DNA of 64,000 nucleotides from Leptodactylus fallax (Eukaryota; Chordata; Amphibia; Anura; Leptodactylidae), in contig CAMRHE010000134.1 of assembly GCA_947044405.1 (NCBI GenBank), positions 1,562,001 to 1,626,000 of the forward strand. Reading direction: 5' to 3'. The notes below the pieces were generated by a model. It saw nothing but the letters and a program-made list of their open reading frames with translations. It was not told the origin of the DNA and did not search any database. This document shows, piece after piece, positions 57,326 through 64,000 of the stretch (within the stretch, counting starts at the first letter, position 1; each line of letters opens with the position of its first letter). The translations under genes and the position numbers were made by a program.

Positions 57326-57631
57326 CTCTACATCATGTGACATATCAGCACTACTGTAATGTAGGTTCTTTACAGAGATCAAGTTTGTGGGCCAGTGCAT
57401 TGTTTACAATGCAAAAGTCAGATAAAGGGGTATTCCTGTAAAAATAGATGAAAAATACTTATCAAAAGCTGAAATGTCTATCATAGTAGATAAGTATACA
57501 AAGCATGGTATGGCTTATAATTATTCATATATTGAATAATACTTGTCTACAGAGCACGCAGAAGTGAGAAATTACAGATTACAGTGAGCAAGGGATCTAG
57601 TAAGAAAGAAAAAGAGAACTTTTTTTTTTTA

Positions 57632-57842
57632 GGTTAAAACCTCACGTTGCAAAAATACAGCTGCTTTTGTTGCAGATTTTGCTACGGTTTGTATTGAGCC
57701 AAAACCAAGAGTGGATTGAGCAGAAGGTAGAAGTAAAAATACTTCCTATTATTTCCCATTCCTTTTGTAGCCATTCTTAGCTTTGGCTCAAAAGACTTCA
57801 ACAAAAAAAGCTGTGTTTCTGCAACGTCAGTCTTTAGCCTTA
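57632..57842. repeat. MITE family B, copy 2
   Basis: It starts taggttaaaacctcacgttg and ends 'gcaacgtcagtctttagcct'. The inner inverted blocks 'attgagccaaaaccaagagt' and 'ttagctttggctcaaaagac' match 53433-53652. Confidence 0.75.
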
Positions 57843-59247
57843 AGAAGAGAATTAGTTGTTTTTTTCAGTTACATACAGGTATAGATATGTAAACAGTTGT
57901 AGTCCATGCAAGTGTTGTATCTAAAACCTTAGTCCAGTAGAATAAAATGAAGTACTTGGTGCTTTTGTGGTCAATCCTATTACATAAATGTGAGCTGTAA
58001 GAAGGTTGAGCCAATTACACTTCACATCTCAAATTCAGCTAAGGATCTGGAAATGTTCCAGCCATGACCTATTTATCAGTTATAAACCCCTTAGTTTTCC
58101 AACCAGCCAAACCACATATTATTCTATGACAATATTTTCAATATGCACACATTATAGAGATGAAGTGTTGAGTTTCAGAAGAACAATTTATAAAACATGG
58201 AGAAATCCTTTAAGGCATAAACTTTCTGGTTTTTTTGGATAAGAAAGTACTTGTTCAACAAAAATGGACCAAACACCCTTCAAATTCAATCATTTTATTA
58301 ACTTTTCTAACATGATGGCTTGTGCGTCTCTCTCATGTACAGTACAGCAAGAATTACTGTACTACCTGCATTGGCACAGAAAGCTTGCTTGTTTTTCGTG
58401 CCAAATCTCTTGAGATATCAGGTGAAGCTGCTGAAATGGTGAAATATTAACTGATGCTGTTGTGTCTCATAACGTGTAGATCACATTCTGGGGATAACCC
58501 ATTAGCTGCCAACACTGTATAAAACATGGTATAAACAATATATCTGATCACAATAAAGTACTTCTTAGATATGTCATTGCTCTGTTTTATTCCATTTTTG
58601 TTTGGTCTGTGCCTCAACTTTCTCCAATGACACAAAAGGGCAAAGCTACAAAAAAAAAAAAAAATCAAGTTAGAGTGGGACTTGTTGAAAAGTAAATGGG
58701 AAATGAAAGCTATTTCAGATGGCAGCAGGTTATGTGTACAGGCTCACTTGAGTTCCTTTTGGATTTCATAGATATCTGAGGTTCTTGCTCAAGTATATAG
58801 AGGTATACTATAGGAGGAGATAAAAGGTTGGGAACGTATCTAGAGTTTTTTTTTTTTCCATATTTATAGTATGACCCAGCCTTTCAGTTTCTAAAGATTA
58901 CACAGAAAGGTTCACAAAACAAAAAGCAGCCATGGAGTATGATTTTTTTTTTTTGTAGGGGGAGAATGGCTAGACTGGCTCAAGATGGCAGTGAGATACC
59001 TGTAACCTTGCACATTGTTCAGCCAAATGAATAGGACACAGCAGTTGAAGGGCACACCAGGTTTTCATCCTGATCATATAAAGTCAGAAAACTGAGGCTA
59101 TATATAAATGGTTACAAACTCACAAAATTCTTGATTTCTGCTGCAATGCATAATAAGGTCACAAATTAGCACAAACTACATGAATACATGGAACACATGA
59201 ACTTCTATTAGAGCGTATGGTTGTGTTGCACTGGATTAGGAGACATA

Positions 59248-60835
59248 CAGTGGGGAAAAAAAAGTATTTAGTCAGCCACCAATTGTGCAAGTTCTCCCAC
59301 TTAAAAAGATGAGGCCGGCCTGTAATTGACATTATAGGTAGACCTCAACTATGAGAGGCAAAATGAGAAAACAAATCCAGAAAATCACATTGTCTGATTT
59401 TTAAAGAATTTATTTGCAAATTATGGTGGAAAATAAGTATTTGGTCGCCTACAAACAAGCAAGATTTCTGGCTCCCACAGACAGGCTCATCTGTCCTCCA
59501 CTCATTACCTGTAGTAATGGCACCTGTTTGACATTGTTATCAGTATAAAAGACACCTGTCCACAACCTCAAACAGTCACACTCCAAACTCCACTATGGTG
59601 AAGGCCAAAGAGCTGTGGAAGGACACCAGAAACAAAATTGTAGACCTGCACCAGGCTGAGAAGACTGAATCTGCAATAGGCAAGCAGCTTGGTGTGAAGA
59701 AATCAACTGTGTGAGCAATAATTAGAAAATGGAAGACATACAAGACCACTGATAATCTCCCTCAATCAGGGGCTCCACGCAAGATCTCACCCCGTGGGGT
59801 CAAAATGATCACAAGAACGGTGAGCAAAAATCCCAGAACCACACGGGGGGACCTAGTGAATGACTTGCAGAAAGCTGGGACTAACTTAACAAAGGCTACC
59901 GTCAGTAACACACTACGCCACCAGGGACTCAGGTCCTGCAGTGCCAGACTTGCCCCCCTGCTTAAGCCAGTACATATCCGGGCCCGTCTGAAGTTTGCTA
60001 GAGAACAATTGGATGTTCCAGAAGAGTATAGGGAGAATGTCATATGGTCAGATGAAACCCAAGTACAACTGTTTGGTAGAAACACAACTCATCGTGTTTG
60101 GAGGAGAGTGAATGCTGAGTTGTATCCAAAGAACACCATACCTATTGTGAAGCATGGGAGTGGCAACATCATGCTTTGGGGCTGTTTCTCTGCAAAGGGA
60201 CCAGGACGACTGATCCGTTACATGAAAGAATGAATGGGGCCGTGTATCGTTAGATTTTGAGTGCAAACCTCCTTCCATCAGCAAGGGCATTGAAGATGAA
60301 ACGTGGCTGGGTCTTTCAGCATGACAATGATCCCAAGCACACCGCCAGGGCAACGAAGGAGTGGCTTCATAAGAAGCATTTCAATGTCCTGGAGTGGCCT
60401 AGACAGTCTCCAGATCTCAACCCCATAGAAAACCTTTGGAGGGAGTTGAAAGTCCGTGTTGCCCAGCGACAGCCCCAAAACATCACTGCACTAGAGGAGA
60501 TTTGCATGGAGGAATGGGCCAACATACCAGCAACAGTGTGTGCCAACCTTGTGAAGACTTACAGAAAACGTTTGACCTCTGTCATTGCCAACAAAGGATA
60601 TATAACAAAGTATTGAGATGAACTTTTGTTATTGACCAAATACTTATTTTCCACCATAATTTGCAAATAAATTCTTTAAAAATCAGACAATGTGATTTTC
60701 TGGATTTGTTTTTTCATTTTGTCTCTCATAGTTGAGGTCTACCTATGATGACAATTACAGGCCGGCCTCATCTTTTTAAGTAGGAGAACCTGCACAATTG
60801 GTGGGTGGCTGACTGACTACTTTTTTTCCCCACTG
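59248..60835 (+). mobile_element. Tc1 element (DD34E), second family, about 200-bp inverted repeats
   Basis: It starts CAGTGGGGAAAAAAAAGTAT and ends with the complement (tactttttttccccactg) at 60835, with TA on both sides (59246-59247 and 60836-60837). The terminal repeats share 'gatgaggccggcctgtaatt', 'gttgaggtctacct' and an inner 'taagtatttggtc' block, in the IR/DR style. The transposase is inactivated. It lies about 360 bases from the mir-182 hairpin. Confidence 0.95.
59595..60616 (+). pseudogene. Tc1 transposase, DD34E, inactivated by stops and a frameshift
   Basis: The reading frame starts [20 protein letters not shown] at 59595. It has an in-frame TGA at 59712-59714 within the helix-turn-helix region, resumes to the first catalytic aspartate (IWSDETQVQLFG) and reaches another stop at 60231-60233. 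The rest is in another frame, with a TAG at 60251-60253, then [11 protein letters not shown] (second D) and [11 protein letters not shown] (E) with 34-residue spacing, ending ANKGYITKY at 60616. Domain order is otherwise complete at about 340 codons. The family is distinct from the Tc1 copy at 21475-23106. Confidence 0.9.
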
Positions 60836-60837
60836 TA

Positions 60838-61191
60838 TTTGTTAGCACACATTAGGTCCTATACAACACGCTAAGCATTTGCATATGTATCCAGGCACAT
60901 AACACATTTCTGGAAGTTATTCTGTTTACTTTGCTTGGGTTATTGTTTGAACTCAAACTTATGAACAAGACTAGAAACTAATAATGGGATGTTTGGCTTT
61001 ACTGTCGCATAGTTGTAGAGTCCTGTAACTTCAGGTGTGCAGAGGAACACAAGGGAACACTCCTACCGCACTACCATCAGCCACTGAGTGTTTAGGCTCT
61101 TTTATAGCAAGAGTCTACAGTAAAAGTGAAGATCAGAGGTGTTCATTGTTGGCATCCTATGAAGGTTGAAAATCTTGTGTACCAGCTGAGA
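60838..61191. other. Sequence 3' of the mir-182 hairpin
   Basis: No gene or clear repeat. On the minus strand this lies downstream of the hairpin and would be part of the primary transcript if that extends this far. No AATAAA-type signal on the minus strand was identified with confidence. Confidence 0.4.
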
Positions 61192-61292
61192 GCATTCCTC
61201 CCAGGCCATAGTTGGCAAGTCTAGAACCACCGGATCTACATAGCTCACCAGTGTGAGTTCTACCATTGCCAAACACTGCCGGAGAAGTCAGT
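61192..61292 (-). ncRNA. mir182: microRNA precursor mir-182
   Basis: On the minus strand, positions 61273-61250 match the 24-nt vertebrate miR-182-5p (TTTGGCAATGG... ending CACACT), and 61229-61209 match the miR-182-3p arm (TGGTTCTAGACTTGCCAACT, then A). The terminal loop between them contains GGATCC-like 'tagatccggtgg', also similar to the human precursor. The arms pair over about 25 bases, and the stem is extended by 'ttctcc' / 'gggagga' outside. miR-182 is a member of the miR-183/96/182 sensory-organ cluster (hair cells, photoreceptors). In human the cluster is antisense and downstream of NRF1, as here. Sequence match is from memory of the mature sequences, but the identity is long and includes both arms. 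The ends of the precursor are approximate. Confidence 0.96.
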
Positions 61293-62369
61293 CTTCCCTG
61301 TTTGAAACCTAAGGAGAAAAGTTGAACAAGAAAGCATTTAATATGCTATTATAAAGATACCACTGGAGTGGCTAAAATTTTTGCTTCTAAGGTTCAAACA
61401 TACACAAGAACAGATTATTTTTTTCTTCCATTAGACTGACAAAACTATAGTGGGGGCAGATACTGCAGGTGCACTTTAGCCATGATGCTTGAAGGAAGGC
61501 TTTAACAGGAGTCTACCACCTCTCCAAAACATAATCAACTGCCACCATAGAGCACAGTACAATGATAAACAACATGTCTTTTTTTACTTATGTTACTTTT
61601 GCAAATTTGGTGAAAAACAGTTACAAAGTCGATCCTCCCACTGCTATAACATCACCGTCGTACCTGAGCAGCAAGAGCATAACAAAGGTATGCTGTTTAT
61701 CACTGCAATGTGCTCAGTAACACATTGATGACAGATGAATATGCCTGGAGGAGGAGGAAGACTCCCTTTAAAGACCTCTCTGCCACTTAAGAACAGCAGT
61801 GCTATGGGGAATGGTAGAAGATGGGGGTATTTGGTACATATTTTGCATCAAGGCCTGGTTACAAACATAATTAAAGCATCTGAACCAAAATGAATATTTG
61901 CTCATTCAAAGCAAAGCTGATATTCTGCATTATGCCTAGTGCAGATCTCTTTTGAAGGGGAACAGAGAGATAGTCTTGTTAGTGTTATTTAAATCCTCGT
62001 GCCATAAACTAAGCATAAAGAAAGCATATAATGTCTATGTTTTGCCAATATCAGTTTTATTGTGGCACCTAAAAGGGTGTGGGAAAAACAGTATATGTAG
62101 TTTTTTGATAAAGGCTTCTAACATAAATATAAATTGTTCATTGGAAGCTATACAGCGTCTAATCACATTGGATTCTGAATTTACCAGGTCTGTGACACCT
62201 GGGCCCATAGTTCCAGTATAACTATCAACTACTATTGAGAAGTTCACTGTAAGTAGGTTCTGTCCAGGAATATGGTTTGCTACTAGCATTCAGTCACTCT
62301 GTACAACTCAACAACAGCTGCTTATGCTGTCTGGATGTAACAAGTAACAATAAAGAAAATAAAAAGCCA
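61293..62369. other. Spacer 5' of mir-182 (minus strand), no gene recognised
   Basis: I searched by eye on both strands for miR-96 and miR-183 mature sequences and did not find them. 61490-61775 has 'gagtctaccacctctcc' and 'ggaggaggaagactcccttt', an imperfect inverted repeat like a decayed family E MITE. Confidence 0.5.
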
Positions 62370-62755
62370 TTGTACAGGTATAATGTACAAAGTGATGTAA
62401 CAATAGATGCATAATGCACTCGGTGATGTCATAGCATTGGAAGCATGCACAGGGATTTCACAGTATAAGGAGAATGCACATGGTGATGTCACAATGCCAG
62501 GTTAATTTACTCAGTGAAGGGATTTGGCAAGCAGTAATGTTACAGTACAGAAGCAATGCACAAAGTTATGTCGCAGTACAGGAATAATGTACACCACAAT
62601 ATCATAGCACAGGAATAACATATGAAAAGGCCACCATTGTCACAGCATAGGAAATAAAAACACATAATGATGTCACATGCAAGTATAATGCTCACATGAT
62701 GCTACAGGGGTTCTGTGATATCATAGAAGAGGGATAATGCACATAGTAGGGGTAA
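62370..62755. repeat. Imperfect minisatellite with TGATGTCA core
   Basis: About ten diverged units of roughly 34-40 bases share 'aataatgcacatggtgatgt' followed by cacag and 'tacagg'. Clear cores are at 'gtgatgtcatag', 'gtgatgtcacaatg', 'tgatgtcacatgc' and 'gtgatatcatag'. TGATGTCA resembles a CRE/ATF site. It lies 5' of mir-182 on the miRNA strand. Confidence 0.7.
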
Positions 62756-64000
62756 CCATGTGTCTACATAGTTAAATATAGAATGAGACCACATTCAATT
62801 TAGCTTCACCTTATCTTTGTATATTGTGGGGTCCTCTTGTTGGATCCCATAGCAGTTGCAGAGCCTGCTATACTGATAGTTACTCCCATGTGATGTTATA
62901 TGAACTATAGCCAACTGACTGCCATAGTATACTACTCACCATCTGTATAGAATGCTCATCTCCGTAGAATTATGCTCCATATGCACATCAGAAGACATGC
63001 ATGTTCTCACAGACTGGCTAAATCTTAGTGGAGGTAGGTTGTAAACTAGGATGGGACGTGCCTTGGACGTTTGACACTTTCCGTGCCTTGTCCAACAAGG
63101 ACTTATCAGAAATATGGTGGGGTTTGCTGGAAAAGGGGGCAGGGCTTAAGACATGCCCCCCGTAAGCCAAAAAAATGTTGGCACATTTTGTGACAGAAAC
63201 TAAGATAACTTATAGGTATGTAAACTTTAACTAGACTAAAGGTTGGCCATATTTATTAATTCATTCACCTCCGTGGTAAATCTGGTGCATTTTAAAACTG
63301 TATATTCTAAGTTTGCTTGGTCTTAATCGTAGCCAGTATTGGTAAATATGCCCCAATGGATTTTCTTAATTCAAAATTAATGAATGAAAACAATTCGGTG
63401 ATTTTTATTACTGTACCTACATGCCAGTTTTACTCAACAAATGAACACATTTCTAACACACTAGAATGAAAGCTTATGGTATTCTATATTACTCTAACTT
63501 GTACATGTTATTCCATTGCAAAGCACAATTCATGAGAGACACAAAGAATTCAAAGTCATAAAACTATCAAAAACTTCCCTTTCTCTTCCAGTACATCATA
63601 TGTCATTTAAATTCAACTATAGCAATGACTGAAGTGACCCCTCAGCACATTTGCAGCCAGGAGACTTCCATTAGCTTTCATTTCACTGATCTGTGGTTCC
63701 ATTTCTTGTGGTGAGAAGCAGTAATCTAATGAATAGCAAGGACCAGACATCAGTGGAAGTGGTACAGACAGATATGAGATGGCCTAACTGCCTCCATCGT
63801 ATGGAAAATGACTCAATGTACAAACCTTATTATTGATGAGAACAGCTCTAAAATAATTTTTAGACATTTAAAGTGCATTCCTTGACCTCTTTAATGCAAG
63901 TTATGCATTAAGCATTGACGATAAACAAATTTGGAATATTATACTCACCTAGGCCTGTGCATCAGCCGAGCTGAACTACATCTCCTTCTAAAAGGTAGGC
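62756..64000. other. Right edge, no gene recognised
   Basis: Unique or anciently repetitive AT-rich sequence without recognisable coding or RNA features. If cluster order is conserved, mir-96 and mir-183 should follow past 64000 on the minus strand. Confidence 0.5.

Noticed and set aside
61293..64000. miR-96 and miR-183 in this window
   Set aside because: Scanned both strands for their mature sequences and seeds; no extended match. Isolated short fragments such as 'ctcgtgccataaac' near 61998 lack the rest of the sequence and a hairpin.

Overview
The window is vertebrate nuclear DNA, most likely from an anuran amphibian. It is AT-rich and intron-rich, with one protein-coding gene split into small exons in a sea of transposon remnants. 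The repeats point to a frog: Tc1/mariner elements with DD34E and DD35E transposases, a SPIN-like hAT element, and many short foldback elements (MITEs) starting with motifs such as 'aaaggggttttcc', 'taaggccccac', 'gaggaccttt' and 'gggtgggttcacacc'. The species cannot be fixed from sequence alone.

The gene is nrf1 (nuclear respiratory factor 1), on the + strand. A CpG-rich, TATA-less promoter and a non-coding first exon lie at about 3480-3662. Ten coding exons run from the ATG at 12690 to the TGA at 39476-39478. Every junction keeps frame and uses GT-AG, and the exons join into an uninterrupted 510-residue protein closely matching vertebrate NRF1. The frog protein carries an N-terminal expansion of a four-residue unit (AH[T/S]V x3) that I do not recall in the mammalian protein. 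The 3' UTR starts at 39479, with candidate polyadenylation signals at about 39.7, 40.3 and perhaps 44.6 kb.

Downstream, on the opposite strand at 61192-61292, is a microRNA hairpin whose two arms match vertebrate miR-182-5p and miR-182-3p. In human the miR-183/96/182 cluster also lies just downstream of NRF1 in antisense orientation, so synteny supports the call. miR-183 and miR-96 are not in the window. If the order is conserved they lie just beyond position 64000.

Mobile elements by region: 459-2444 is a DD35E Tc1-family element with an intact 338-codon transposase, interrupted outside the ORF by a 422-bp foldback element. 8807-9922 is a SPIN-like hAT element containing a 29-bp minisatellite that switches orientation twice. 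21475-23106 (intron 5) and 59248-60835 (near mir-182) are DD34E Tc1 elements with long inverted repeats and broken transposases. 50850-51660 holds the decayed 3' part of an L1/Tx1-type LINE ORF2. About 25 MITE copies fill introns and flanks, some nested (one family inside another at 26634-27452). Apart from nrf1, mir-182 and the transposases I see no convincing gene; nearly all other ORFs are chance or repeat-derived.
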